Shown in pieces: positions 15,326-30,300 of a stretch of 64,000 nucleotides of DNA; the stretch's first letter is position 1; the number at the start of each line of letters is the position of its first letter. Source of the stretch: JBCCSZ01 sp039821145 (lineage in GTDB: Bacteria > Bacteroidota > Bacteroidia > Chitinophagales > Saprospiraceae). The position numbers and the translations under genes are program-made. The stretch is from NCBI GenBank assembly GCA_039821145.1, contig JBCBOS010000021.1, positions 62,001 to 126,000 of the forward strand, written 5' to 3'. The notes under the pieces were generated by a model, which made no database searches, was not told the origin of the DNA, and was given only the letters and a program-made list of their open reading frames with translations.

Positions 15326-18300
15326 ATGAGTGTACGTAGACACTGGAAATCCTCCATTCGTCAAACGGGAAATATCGCCAAACTTCACTTGTCCTCGCTG
15401 GGCTTTCTCGCCTTGCTGGCCGCTTGCTTTGTGTTGTTGTCCTTCCGCATGTTCCATTCTGACAGCCCGGATGCGACAGAAGGAAAGGAGCGGGCACATG
15501 CCGAAGCCATGCCTCCGGGAAGTGACTTTTCCTTTGATTGTGATGATGGCAAAAAGGTCGACCTGTATGGGACCGGAGGAAAGTGTGAAACCAATCCATC
15601 TGTAGACATCCCGAATTCGGGCAATGTCTACCAAGCCTATGTCGAAATTGTATACAAAGGAGCCAATCCTGGCAACCAGCTCATCGTTCGCGCGGGCGGA
15701 CGCAGCCATGTCATCAGCAAGGTGTCCTTGACGGGGACCAGTAGCAGCGTGCATGTCTTTCGCGGGCAAATCAACGGCAGCGTGAGCCAGGTCAGCTTTC
15801 CCAATCCACCCAACCGTTGCAACCTGCAATCCATCTTGGTCTACGCCTTCCGCCAAGGGGTGGCCTCCATCGGCCAGTCTGGTATTTTTACTGCCTTCAG
15901 TGGCTACCGCGATTCTCGCACCTTCTCGATTCCCATTCCGGCGGGCATTGCGCCTCGCGACATCGACGTGAGAGTGCCTCTCTCAGAAATCACCACCGAC
16001 TGCCGCATCCTCAACGTGTATGCATCGGCTGGCAGCATCTCCAATAGCGTACAAGTGTCCCAACCCGATCCCGATCTGGGAGGCTGTTGTCTGTCGATCC
16101 CTGTGATCCGTTTGGAAAATGTCCCTGCCGACATCACCAGCATAGACATCACCGTAGAATCGCCAGTCGGCTCTCGCAATGGCTGCCCCGTGGGTCCCAA
16201 CCAAAATGGCCAGTCCTATGTCGTGGCAGGATTGGTGATGGCCGATGTGGAATGCATCCTTTGCATCGACCCCATTGCCTCAGACGACAACTACTCCACC
16301 TGTCCCAACCAAGCCATCAACGGCAATGTCAGTGACAACGACCGTCGGATCAGCGACCAAAACCATCGCTACAGCCTTCGCTCTGCCCCAGCCCGAGGCC
16401 GTCTTGACCTCAATCCCGATGGCCGCTTCAACTATGTACCAGAGGATGACTTCTGTGGCAATCTGAGCTTCCGATACAAAATTTGCAATGACGGCGTCGA
16501 CGCCCCTGCCTGTTGTGATGAGGCAACGGCTCACTTGATCATCAACGACACCGAAGCTCCCCGGCTTCTCAACATCCCCAACGACCTCACGGTCTCCTGC
16601 GAAGCTGTCCCCGCTCCATCCAACAATGTGAGAGCCACAGACAATTGCAGCAACAATCTGACTGTTCACTTTTCCCAATCCGATGACCAACAAAGTACGG
16701 GTTGTGGAGAGTTTGACTATACGATCAGCCGTACTTGGCGGGTCGAAGACATTTGCGGAAACGAAACCGTCCGCACCCAAACACTACATGTGAAAGATCT
16801 ACAGGCTCCGGTTGCCTCCGGCCTCCCCCCTGATTTGACTGTTTCCTGCAATGACCTACCCGCTGTTGATGCACCGACTTTTGCTGATGATTGCGACAAC
16901 AATTTTCGAGTCGACTTTTCAGAGGTACAAAACGATGGACTGTGCCAGGGCAATTACACCCTGATCCGCAAATGGACCGCCACAGACCTGTGCAACAACA
17001 GCCGGGTGGTCGAGCAGCTCATTACCGTGCAAGATGTGGTGGCGCCAAGTTTGGCTGATCCGGCCGATTTGACCATCAGTTGCGAGCAGGCCATTCCCGC
17101 ACCTCAGTTGCCAAGTGCCTCAGACAATTGCATCGACTCGGCAGACTTGAGGGTGGTCTTGGAAAGCGAAACCAGCAATCAGACCAACAATGGATCTTGT
17201 ACCGACTTCAACTACATCATCACCCGCATCTACAAAGCCACCGATCCTTGTGGCAACTCCAGTCAGCAAGTCCAGCAAATTGAAATCGTCGACGATCAGG
17301 CGCCCATTATTTCCTCGCAGGCCTCCAACCTGACCGTTGAATGTGATGGCAGTGGCAATACTTCTGATCTCAGTGATTGGCTCAACAATCAAGGAGGAGC
17401 ACAGGCAAGCGACAATTGTTCGGCCTTGCGCTGGACCCATGACTTCAGTGGTTTGTCCGATGATTGTGGGGCTACAGGTCGGGCAGAAGTGACCTTTACA
17501 GCAACAGATGCTTGTGGCAATTCTGTGCAGACGAGTGCCGAGTTCATCATCTTGGATCGCATCGCACCACAAGCCATCTGCAAAGACATTCGGGTGCAAC
17601 TCGATGCCAATGCCCAGCTCATCCTCCAGCCTGCTGATGTGGACGGAGGTTCCAATGATGCCTGTGGAGCTGTCATCTTGAATGCCGTGCAACCCAATGC
17701 ATTTGACCTGAGCAATTTGGGAGACAACCAAGTGCAATTGACTCTGGAAGATGAGTGTGGCAACCCAGCCGATTGCCGGGCCACTGTCCGCATCGAATCT
17801 TTTGACTTGGCACTGCGCAAGCGACTGGCCGATGCTGAAGCAGACCGCCGTGTGTATCCCGGACAAATCATCACTTTTGCCATCGAAGTCTACAACCAAG
17901 GCACCTTGGATGCCACAAACATTGAGATACTGGACTACATTCCAAATGGCCTGAGTTTGGCCGATGCCGACTGGAACAACAATGCCAATGGAACGGCTTC
18001 TTTCACCATCTCTTCCTTGGCAGCAGGAGCATCTACCACAGTGGAAGTGAGTCTGCGAGTGGAGCAACGCTCTGTTGGGATCATTCGCAATCGAGCTGAA
18101 ATTTTCCGGGCCAATGCGCCAGTGGGTTTTGGTCCGATCGATGTCGATTCCCGCTTTGATGGCAATCCCTCCAACGATGCGGAAGTGGACAATGTCATTG
18201 ACAACACGGGTGGCGACGAAGACGATGCCGACTTTGAAGAAATTCAAGTGGAAATATTTGACTTGGCCTTGCAAAAAAATCTGGATGCTGCAGCTTCTGA

Positions 18301-21300
18301 TGCGCCCATCATTCAGGATCGGAAAGTGGTATTCAACATTCGCATTTTCAACCAAGGAAGTGTGGCCGCTACCGGCATTCGACTGATCGACTACGTGCCA
18401 ACTGGTCTTCGCCTGGACGATGCCAACTGGACAGACAATGGAGACGGAACGGCTGCTTACAATATGCCTCTCCAACTAGCTCCAGGACAAGATCTCAGCA
18501 TTCCCATTGCCTTTGTGGTGGAATTGGGAGTAGAAGGACAATTGCTGAACTTCGCAGAAATCAGTGCCGCGAAAGACGATTTGGGAGATGCTGTTGAAGA
18601 CCTGGACTCCACACCGGATACGAACAATGGCAATGACACCTTGGTAGACAATGAAATCAACAATGCAGGGGGCGATCAGGACGATCACGACGTGGAAGCC
18701 GTTTTGGTGGAGCGTTTCGATTTGGCCTTGATCAAACAATTTGACGCAGCCAATTCTGCCAACCCCATCCTGCAAGGACGAGAAGTGACGTTCAATCTGC
18801 GCGTCCTCAACCAAGGAAGCATCCCCGCCAGCAACATCCAATTGGTCGACTATCTTCCCAATGGCTTGGAATTGGCAGATGCCAACTGGCAGGACAATGG
18901 CGATGGCACAGCAAGCCTTCGGCAGCCCTTCGATTTGGCAGTTGGTCAAAATCAAACGATTCCCATCCGATTGCAGGTGAAAAATGGGGTGACAGGCAAC
19001 TTGGTCAATCGGGCAGAAATTGCAGATGCACGAGATGTCAACGGGCGACCTGCCCTGGACATTGACTCCACCCCTGATGCCGTCCAAGGCAATGATACCG
19101 GAGGACAAGTCAATACGACCGACGACGACAATGCATCCGGAAATGGCAAGCAAGGAGAGGACGAAGATGACGAAGATCCGGAAGACATTACGGTAGAAAC
19201 ATTTGATTTGGCCTTGCGCAAGAGAGCCAATTTCAATGGCACACAACGCGCTGGCACAGACGTGACTTTTGTCATCGACATTTTCAACCAAGGAAGTATC
19301 CCTGCCCGCAACATTCGCATCAACGAATTCCTCCCAACGGGTTTTGCCCTCAGCAATAATGACCCCAACAATTGGCAGCAAATCACAGCCAGTCAATTGC
19401 AAAAAACAATTGCCACTCCTTTGCTTCCCGGCACACAAACCAGTGTGGAAGTGGTGCTGACCATCCAGCCCGATACCCGCGCCGGAGACTACACCAACAA
19501 ATCTGAAATTTCTGCTGCCACCGACAACAACGGATTGGCTGCTGCTGATATTGATGCCACCTACGACGACAATCCTAACAACGATCGATTGGTCGACGAT
19601 GAGATCAACGACAATGGACAAGTCGATGAAGACGATCACGACATTGCCATTGCCAGCGTTTGCGACATCATCCCGCCAGTGCTCGCGGGCATTCCGGCTG
19701 ATGTGACCTTGGAGTGTACCGAAGTCATCCCAAATCCTCCCGTCCTGTACAGCGAGTTGACCGCCAGTGACGAATCTGATCCCACGGTACAAATCAGCTT
19801 CAGCGAGCAAAGTACACAAGGACAAGGAGCCAACTGCACGGCTTATGACTACACGATTACCCGCACCTGGATTGCAACCGACATTTGCAACAATACCAGC
19901 AGTGCCCAGCAAATCATCCAAGTGCAGGATACCCAGGCACCTGTCATTTCAGTGGAAGCATCGGATCGAACGGTCGAATGTGATGGGGGAGGGAATGGAT
20001 TGGAATTGAGAGCTTGGTTGGATGCCAACGGAGGGGCTACGGCGACAGATGCTTGTGGGGACAATGCCGTTTTCTGGTCCAATGATTTCACTGCCTTCAG
20101 CGACGATTGTGGGGCGAGTGGACAGGCAATTGTGACCTTTACCGTGCGCGATGATTGCGGCAATACGGCCCAGACAACAGCAACTTTTACCATCGTAGAT
20201 CGGACTGCTCCGCAGATCGTCACACCGGCGCAAAACCTGAGCGTTGAATGCGACGGACAAGGCAACCAGATCAACATCGACAACTGGCTTAATTCTCAAG
20301 GAGGAGCCTTGGCCACTGATCTTTGCAGCAGCAACATCCAGTGGACAAACGACTTCAATGGATTGACCGATGATTGTGGAGATACGGGAAGTGCCAGGGT
20401 TACCTTTACCGCAACCGACGATTGTGGCAACCAAAGTCGTACGACGGCTACCTTTACCATCGTCGATACCAGTCCTCCAAGCATTGGGATTGTGGCCAAA
20501 GACCTCATCGTTGAATGCGATGGCAATGGCAATCAAACAGAACTCAACGAATGGCTCAACGCCCAAGGAGGGGCCGGAGCCATCGACCTATGTAGCGACA
20601 TCAGCTGGCAAAATGATTATGCCCAACTCAGCAATGATTGTGGGGCAAGTGGAAGTGCATTGGTCACTTTTACGGTCAGTGATGCCTGTGGAAATACGTC
20701 TCAGACAAGCGCTCGTTTTACGGTCTTGGACCGCAGCAATCCTGTCTTACAAGGTGTCCCAGCAGATGCGACAGTGGAGTGTGATGCGGTACCTTCTCCA
20801 GCAGCAGTGACCGCGACCGATGTTTGTGATGCGGCTGTTGTGGTAGATTTTCAAGAAGTGCGGACGGATGGAAACTGCCCGAATGCCTATGTCCTCACAA
20901 GGACCTGGACGGCAACCGATGCCTGTGGAAATCAGGATCGCAAAAGCCAACGCATTGTAGTGGAAGACAATCAAGCACCGAGCTTGCAAGGCATCCCTGC
21001 CGATGTCATTGTGGCTTGTGAGTCTGTTCCTTCTGCAGCCAATCCAACAGCCTCTGACAATTGTGATCTCGATGTAGACATTCAATATTTGGAGACTCGC
21101 ATCAGTGGAAGTTGCCCGGACAGCTACCGCCTCATTCGGGAGTGGACAGCCACCGATAATTGTGGCAACCAACAAACCCGAACCCAGACCATTACTGTAC
21201 AAGATTTGGAGGCACCAATTCTATCTGGTGTCCCTGCCAATGTTACTGTCTCCTGCGAATCTGTTCCCGCCCCGGCCAGCCCAACAGCGACCGACAATTG

Positions 21301-24300
21301 CGATGCCGATGTCACCTTGCAGTTTGTGGAAAACATCGTGGCAGGAAATTGCACGGATTCTTACAGCATTGTTCGCACCTGGTTGGTGACAGACAATTGT
21401 GGAAACAATGATGCACAATCGCAACTCATCACCGTAGTGGACGACACAAAACCAGTTCTTGCTGGCATTCCGGCCGACATGACGGTGGAGTGTGATGCGG
21501 TCCCTGCTGCTGCCAATCCAACAGCGACCGACAATTGCGATGCCAATGTGGACATTCAATATTTGGAAACCCGCATCCCTGGATTTTGCCCGGATACGTA
21601 CCGCCTCGTCCGTCAATGGACTGCGACGGACAACTGTGGCAACCGCGATGTCAAAACCCAAGAAATATCGGTGCGCGATCAAACGGCCCCTCTTCTCAGT
21701 GGTGTCCCTGCGGATGCAACTGTAGAGTGCGATGCTGTTCCTTCGCCCGCCAGTCCAACAGTCAGCGACAACTGTGATGCTGATGTGACCCTGCAATTTG
21801 TCGAAACCAGAGTCGATGGCGCTTGCCCCGATGCCTACAGCTTGGTGCGAACCTGGTTGGCGACTGACAATTGTGGCAACAATATTTCTCGTTCTCAGTT
21901 GATTGTCGTGGAAGACCAAACGCCGCCTGCACTTTCTGATGTACCCGCAAACATCACAGTAGAATGCGATGCCGTTCCTACCGCAGCTGCTGTCAGTGCG
22001 ACCGACAATTGTGATGCCGATGTAGACATCCAACTGCAAGAAGTGCGCAGCAACGGCAATTGCCCAGACAGTTACCAATTGACTCGGACTTGGACGGCGA
22101 CGGACAATTGTGGCAACCAAACGGTTCGTTCACAGCTCATCACCGTAGAAGATCGCACGGCTCCTCAGTTGGTCGGTGTTCCAGCGGATGTGACAGTCGA
22201 TTGCAGTGCTGTCCCTTCGGCGGCTACTCCCAGCGCGACCGATAATTGCGATGCCGATGTGCGCATTGATTTTGTGGAGCTTCGCACAGATGGCGATTGC
22301 CCGGATGCGTACAGCCTGCGTCGCACTTGGACGGCAACGGACGATTGTGGAAATGCCACGGAGCAAACACAACTCATTCAAGTCGAAGACAAAGAAAAGC
22401 CTCAACTGATTGGCATTCCGGCCGACATGACGGTGGAGTGCAGCGACATTCCAACGGCAGCCAGCCCTTCAGTTAGTGACAATTGCGATGTCGATGTGGA
22501 CATCCAACTGCAAGAAGTCCGCACAGATGGTGACTGCCCAGACAGCTATGTTCTCAACCGCATTTGGACGGCGACCGACAACTGTGGCAATCTGGACATT
22601 CAGACACAGCAAATCACAGTATTGGATCGCAGCCAACCGACTTTGGTCGGAGTTCCTGCAGATGTCACTGTGGAATGTGATGCGGTCCCAGCTCCGGCCC
22701 AGCCTACCGCCAGCGACAATTGCGATGCCAATCCATCCATTGAGTTTACAGAAATCCGAGAAGACGGCGACTGTCCAAATAGCTATCGCTTGATTCGCAG
22801 TTGGACAGCAACAGACGACTGTGGCAACCGAGATGCAAAGACCCAAGTATTGGTCATAGAAGATCGCCAAGCTCCCATCTTATCGGGAGTCCCTGCCAAT
22901 GCAACTGTAGAATGTGATGCCGTTCCAACTCTGGCCCAGCCTACGGCCAGCGACAATTGCGATGCCGATCTGCGCATTGATTTTGTGGAAGTTCGAACAT
23001 ATGGCAACTGCCCCAATTCCTACACCCTGACCCGTACCTGGACCGCAACCGATGACTGTGGCAACCAAGAAGAACAAATCCAAGAGATCACTGTCCTGGA
23101 TCGCACGCGCCCTGTATTGAGTGGTGTTCCTGCTGACCTCACACTGGAATGCGATGCCATCCCAGCTCCGGCTCAGCCCACTGCCACTGACAATTGCGAT
23201 ACAGATGTATCCATTACCTATCAGGAGGTTCGGGAAGATGGCCAATGTGTCCATACCTACGTTTTGCAACGGACTTGGACCGCTACCGATGATTGCGGGA
23301 ATGCAAGTACACAAACCCAGCGAATCATTGTACAAGACGAAACGGCTCCCTCTCTGGCAGGCGTTCCTGCGAATGTCACTGTAGAATGCGATGCCATCCC
23401 GGCCCCCGCTCAGCCCACAGCCAGCGACAATTGTGATACAGATGTACAAATCGATTATCTGGAAGTTCGCACCGACGGCAATTGTCCGGATGCTTACACT
23501 CTTGCCCGCACTTGGACGGCGACAGATGATTGTGGCAACAAAGATGTACAAACACAACTCATCACGGTAGAAGACCAAACAGCCCCTCAGCTCATTGCTG
23601 TCCCAGGAAATGTCACCGTAGAATGCGACGCCATTCCAAGGACTGCTACTCCAACTGCTACTGACAATTGCGATTTGGATGTGGACATCAGCTATGTAGA
23701 AGTTCGCACCGATGGCGATTGTGCAGACAGCTACGTACTCAGCCGCAGTTGGACCGCTACCGACAATTGTGGCAATCAACAAACCCAAACGCAGCTCATC
23801 ACGGTAGAGGATCGAACCTCTCCTGTCTTGGCAGATGTTCCTTCCGACTTGACAGTAGAATGCGATGCCATTCCAAGAGCTGCCACTCCAACAGCTACCG
23901 ACAACTGTGATTTGGATGTAGAGGTCAACTATGTGGAAGTTCGCACCGATGGCAACTGTACAGACAACTACGTATTGACCCGTACATGGACGGCGACAGA
24001 CAATTGTGGCAACAGCACCGAGCGCAGCCAACGCATCGAAGTATTGGATCGCACCAAGCCGCAGTTGGTTGGCCTGCCTGCTGATTTGACGGTAAGTTGT
24101 GAGGCCGTACCAAGTGCCGCTACTGTCCTTGCAACCGACAATTGTGATGCCGATGTCGAGATTGCCTACCTGGAGGTGCGCACGGACGGTACTTGCCCAG
24201 ATGGGTATACCTTGACCCGTACTTGGACGGCGACGGATAACTGTGGCAACCAAAGTGTGGGAACACAGACCTTGGTCGTCGAAGATGTAACTGCACCGCT

Positions 24301-27300
24301 TTTGTTGGGCGTTCCAGCAGACCAGCGCGTGAGTTGCGAATCCGTTCCATCTCCTGCTACCCCAACTGCCAGCGACAATTGTGATACAAGCGTAGACATC
24401 AATTTCCAAGAAGTTCGCACCGATGGCGATTGTCCCCATACCTACGTCCTCACTCGTCTTTGGACAGCGACGGACAACTGTGGCAATCAGACGGAGCGCA
24501 GCCAACGCATTGAAGTAAGCGATCGCACAGAGCCAATCTTGGCGGGCGTTCCTGCAGATGTGACAGTGGGTTGTGCCAATGTTCCAACAGCCGCCATACC
24601 AACAGCAACAGACAATTGTGATGCAGACGTCCAAATTGAGTATCTGGAAGTTCGCACGGATGGCAGTTGCCCGGACAGTTATGTTTTGACCCGCACTTGG
24701 ATGGCGACGGACGATTGTGGCAACCAAGACATGCAAAGCCAACGAATTCAGGTGGAGGACCGAACTCGACCTGTTCTGGTAGGTGTACCTGCCAACATTA
24801 CTGTGGAGTGCGATGACATTCCAACTGTTCCCAACATAGGCAATGAGGTCACAGCGACCGATGATTGTGATACAGATGTGGAGATTCAATTTTTGGAAAC
24901 TCGCATCGATGGCGATTGCGACAATTCCTACAGCCTGCTGCGCGAATGGACGGCGACCGACAATTGTGGCAATGCTCAAACGGAAAGCCAGTTGGTCCTG
25001 GTAGAAGATCGAAGCAATCCAGTTCTGCAAGGAATCCCAGCAGATGCCACTGTGGAGTGCAACGACATCCCACAAGCTCCTCTGATCGGACAAATGATTA
25101 CAGCAACAGACCTCTGCGATACAAATGTGGTGATCACCTTCAGTGAGTTGCGCACCGATGGCAATTGTGAGGATCAATATACCTTGACTCGGATTTGGAC
25201 AGCTACCGATGACTGTGGCAATCAAGCAGAAGCGATTCAAAACATTCTTGTCATGGATCGCACAGTGCCCGTTCTTGTAGGGGTGCCGGCCGATGTAACC
25301 GTTGCTTGCAATTCGATTCCCAACCCAGCAAATCCAACTGCCAGCGACAATTGCGATACCGATGTACAGATTGATTATCTAGAAGTTCGGACAGATGGCA
25401 ATTGCCCAGACAGTTATGTCCTGACCCGCACTTGGACCGCGACGGATAACTGTGGCAATCAAGCGACACAAAGCCAGCGCATTGAGGTGCGAGATGACAG
25501 GGCGCCCAGCTTGGCAGGAGTTCCTGCTGACATTCAGGTAGCCTGTGATGCCCTTCCTGAGCCAGCCCTCGTGGTGGCCACTGACGATTGTGATACAGAT
25601 GTACAAATCGACTTCGTGGAAGTTCGGACGGATGGCAGCTGCCCCGATGGTTACACCTTGACTCGTACCTGGACGGCCACCGACAACTGTGGCAATCAAA
25701 GCAGCCAGAGTCAACGCATTGAAGTGAGCGACCAAACAGCTCCCATCTTGACAGGCGTTCCTGCTGATCAAACCGTAGAGTGCGACAACATCCCGGCTGC
25801 TGCCAACCCAAGCGCGACTGATGATTGCGATGCCAATGTCGACATACAATTTGTAGAAACTCGGACCGATGGTGATTGTTCAGATGCTTATGCTTTGACT
25901 CGTACCTGGACAGCGACCGACAATTGTGGCAATGCAACGGCCTTGACGCAAGTGGTGCAAGTATTGGATCGAAGCCGCCCCATTCTCCTCGGCCTGCCTG
26001 CCGACCTGACAGTGACTTGTGATGACATTCCAAGCGTTGCCACTCCAACGGCGACCGACAATTGCGATACAGATGTCAGCATTGATTTCATTGAGACAAA
26101 AGTTGATGGCGATTGCCCCGGAAGCTATGTTTTGCGACGCAGCTGGACGGCGACCGATAATTGTGGAAATCAGGATGTTCGCACACAAGTTGTGACAGTT
26201 CAAGACAATTTAGCACCTGTCTTATCGGCTGCTCCTGCAGATGTGACGGTCAGTTGTGAATCCATCCCCGCTGCTGCTCAACTCACTGCCAGTGACAATT
26301 GTGAGGCGGAGATAGAAGTCGAGTTTTTGGAAGTGCGGACCAATGGCAACTGCACAGATGCCTACACCTTGGTACGGACCTGGACGGCCACCGATGCTTG
26401 TGGCAATCAAGATGTAAAAACACAAACCATAGATGTAAAAGACGAACAAGCCCCACTGTTGACGGGAGTCCCTGCCGACATCACGACCAGTTGTGATGAC
26501 CTGCCTGCCATCCCACAGATTGGCCAGGACGTGACGGCGACCGACAATTGCGATGCATCAGTTGACATTGCATTTGTCGAAAGTCGGACGGATGCAGATT
26601 GTGCCAATAGCTACACTTTGCTGCGCACTTGGGCGGCGACTGACAATTGTGGAAATGCCACCCGTCTCAGTCAACGAATTTTGGTACAAGATGAGGAAGC
26701 GCCTGTACTCACTGGGGTCGGTGGAAATTTAACGGTCAGTTGTGAGAATGTTCCACAGCCTCCTGTCATTGGTCAAGACATTCAGGCCACCGACAATTGC
26801 GATGGAACGGTAAACATTCGTTTTGAAGAAACACGAACAGCAGATCTTTGCACAGACCCTTACGACTTGATTCGCACTTGGACGGCTACTGACCTTTGTG
26901 GAAATCAGACGGTCCAAACGCAATTGATTCAAGTGCGCGACGAGCAAGCTCCGATCATGAGCGGCGTGCCTGCCAACCTTCGGGTCTCTTGCGAGTCTGT
27001 CCCTACTCCGGCCCAACCCACGGCCACCGACAATTGCGACACCAATGTAAGCATTGACTTTCAGGAAGTACGCACCGCTGGAAACTGCCCGAATACCTAC
27101 CGCCTCACCCGGACCTGGACGGCGACGGACAACTGTGGCAATCAGGATGTGCAAAGTCAGACCATTGAAGTATTTGACGATTCAGCTCCCATCCTAAGTA
27201 GCGTGCCTGCCGACATCAGCATTGCTTGTGGTCAGGTTCCGCCAGCAGCCAATCCAGTTGCTACCGACAATTGCGATCTATCAGTAGATGTCAACTTTGT

Positions 27301-30300
27301 GGAAGTGCGCACCGATGGGGATTGTGGCAACAGCTACACATTGACCCGTCGTTGGACAGCTACGGACAATTGTGGAAACCAAACGGTGCGGAGCCAGGTG
27401 ATCGTTGTGGGAGATGAGGAGGCGCCGTTGTTGACAGGAGTTCCCGCCGATGTCACGGTGGCCTGCGGACAAGTCCCAACTCCTGCCAACCCGACCGTCT
27501 CAGACAATTGCGATACAGATGTCGACATCGAATACGTGGAAGTTCGCACCGATGGCGACTGTCCACACAGCTATACCTTGACTCGTTCTTGGACTGCGAC
27601 AGATGCTTGTGGAAATGACAATCGACAAGAACAAATCATCACAGTTCAGGATGTGGAAAAACCTTTGCTCATTGGTGTGCCAGGCGATGTGGAAGTTTCT
27701 TGTAGCCAAGTTCCTGCGGCTGCGACACCGACGGCCACTGACAATTGCGATGCCGATGTACAAATTGATTTTGTGGAAGTCCGAAGCGATGTCGATTGTC
27801 CAGATGGCTATGATTTGATTCGCACTTGGACAGCGACGGATGATTGTGGCAACCAAGAAATCCTCCGTCAAATTGTTCGAGTCAGAGATACAGAAAAGCC
27901 ATTGTTGTTGGGTGTGCCAGCTGATATAACTGTCAACTGCAACAGCCTTCCAGCAATTGCGACACCGACAGCGAGTGACAATTGTGATACCGATGTCCAA
28001 ATTGATTTTGTAGAAGTCCGCAGCGAGGAAGATTGCCCGGATTCCTACACCTTGTCCCGTACCTGGACAGCGACGGACAATTGTGGCAACCAAGAAGTTC
28101 GCACCCAAAAAATTGAAGTGCGGGACGAGCAGGCGCCCATCATCAGCGGTGTGCCAGCCGATGTGACGGTGGGTTGTGGAGAGATTCCATCCATTCCCAT
28201 CCTCGGCCAAGACATTACGGCTACTGACGATTGTGATACAGATGTGGAACTGCAATTTGGGGAGGTTCGAAACCTGGGCAATTGCGAAGACAGCTACACC
28301 CTGGTTCGCACTTGGTTTGCCACCGATAATTGTGGCAATCGCACCAGACTCGTTCAGCGCATCAGTGTGCAAGACCGGGAAGGGCCTCAGTTCAGCAAAA
28401 CGCCTGATGATGTCAGCATCGATTGTGGCACCGTGCCGCCAGTTCCTGTCATTGGAGTGGACATCATCGCCGTCGATGATTGTGACAACGATGTTCGAAT
28501 TGTTTTTGAAGAAAATCGCACCCCTGGAAACTGCGGCGATTCTTACATCCTAACAAGGACATGGACTGCCTATGACAACTGTGGCAACAGCAATCAGTTT
28601 GTCCAAAGTGTATCTGTGGGAGATGCAACCGCTCCGGTCCTCGTCAATGTCCCGGCAGATGTCACCTTGGGTTGTGGTCAGACGCCTGACCCTGCCAGCC
28701 CAATTGCGACCGACAATTGCGATGGAAATGTCACCATTGATTTTGTCGAAAGTCGGACAGATGGAAGTTGTCCGCAAAATTATCGATTGACCAGAGAGTG
28801 GACAGCCACCGATGCATGTGGCAATGCCGCAACCTATACCCAGCAAATTACAGTTGGCGATTTGCAGCCGCCGCGAATCTTTGGCGTCCCTGGCGACATC
28901 ACGGTTGCTTGTGATGCCATTCCGCAGCCTGCCACTGCTCAAGTGACGGATGAATGCAGCGATGCCAGCTTGTCGTTCGATCAGTTCCGCGAGCCTGGTG
29001 ATTGTGAATACAGTTTTGTATTGCGTCGCGTTTGGTCTGCAGTGGACGACTGTGACAATCGCTCGGAATTGGTTCAGTTGGTTCACATTGTGGATGAGGT
29101 GGCCCCTGTCTTGTCAGAGTATCCAGGCGATCTCACCGTGGACTTGGCAGCAGGCCAAATCGTTCCTCCGGCGGCGGTCTTGGTCGCCACCGACAATTGT
29201 GATCCTTCGGTATCGGTTCAGTTTGAGGAAGAACGCATTGATGGAAATGGAGACTGCTCCTATCAACTGATTCGGACTTGGTCGGCCACTGATGCTTGTG
29301 GCAATGAAGTGGAGACCCGGCAGGAAATTACCGTTTTAGATCAGACAGATGTGAGCTTGAGTCCGCGCAATCCATTCCTTTGTCTGGGAGGCAGCGTGCA
29401 GTTTGATCTTCAACCAGCAGGGGCCAACAGCAACTATGAATGGCGGTCCAGTGGGGGAAGTTTCTCAGACCCTTCCATCGCCAATCCTTTGTTTACCGCC
29501 AACGAGGCAGGAACATACGACATAGAGGTTCGCATTTCCGGATCATCGAGCAGCTGCAATGCAGTTTTGACAACGACAGTGACTGTGGTAGAACGCCTAC
29601 TGGCAGAGGCGACGAGCAATGCGCCCATTTGTCAGGGAAGTGATTTGCAACTGTACGGCAGTGGTGGCAATGTCTATCGCTGGACAGGCCCCAACAATTT
29701 TACATCCAACGAACAAAACCCACTCATTCCATCTGCTTCGCAGGCCAATGCAGGCATCTATACCCTGGAGGTGACAGTAGGCGATTGTCAAGCAACTGCA
29801 ACGGTATCTGTCGACATTGCCAGGGGCATTCGGGCCGATTACAACAAGACAGATGTGGACTGTGAGCTTGCTGGGACCATCAACGTCAGTGTGGCTGGTG
29901 GAACGGGTGATTACAGCTATGATTGGGCAGACCTTCCGGGCAGCAATGATCCAAAAGATCGCCTCGATGTACAGGAAGGCACCTATTCTCTTACCATCAG
30001 CGATGCAGGGGGATGCACCAAAGTTTTGTCTGGCATCGTCGTGGAAAATACATGTGATTGCGATGCCAGGGCAGGAGGGATTACCGCTTTGGAAGAGAAC
30101 TTCTGTTTTGAAGGAGGCAACATGTTGGTGGCAGCTCGTCCCAATGGCAATGCCTTTGTTCCGGCTGGCTTCCAGGTACAGTACGTACTATCGGAGGGCT
30201 TGGAAAACATCATTTTGGGCAGAGGGGCGACCCCTGAGTTTCAGGTAAGTGCTCCTGGCAATTACTACATACATACCCTGGTCTACGACCCTGCAACGCT

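Noticed and set aside
15416..15427. LAAC sequence near residue 34 of the adhesin as a lipobox
   Set aside because: The hydrophobic stretch continues past the Cys (FVLLSF), so signal peptidase II cleavage there is unlikely, and the protein has a type IX sorting domain.
22880..25240. 786-codon open frame on the minus strand inside the adhesin repeats
   Set aside because: It is an antisense shadow of the 237-bp repeat array: the repeat length is a multiple of three, so one stop-free copy keeps the frame open through many. Its translation is itself a 79-residue repeat rich in Ile/Val with no sense as a protein. The same holds for the minus-strand frames at 17120-18475 and 18476-19921.
20732..29341. 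Regular repeats considered as a CRISPR array
   Set aside because: The 237-bp period is coding, in frame, and the copies are diverged without unique spacers; no cas genes are nearby.
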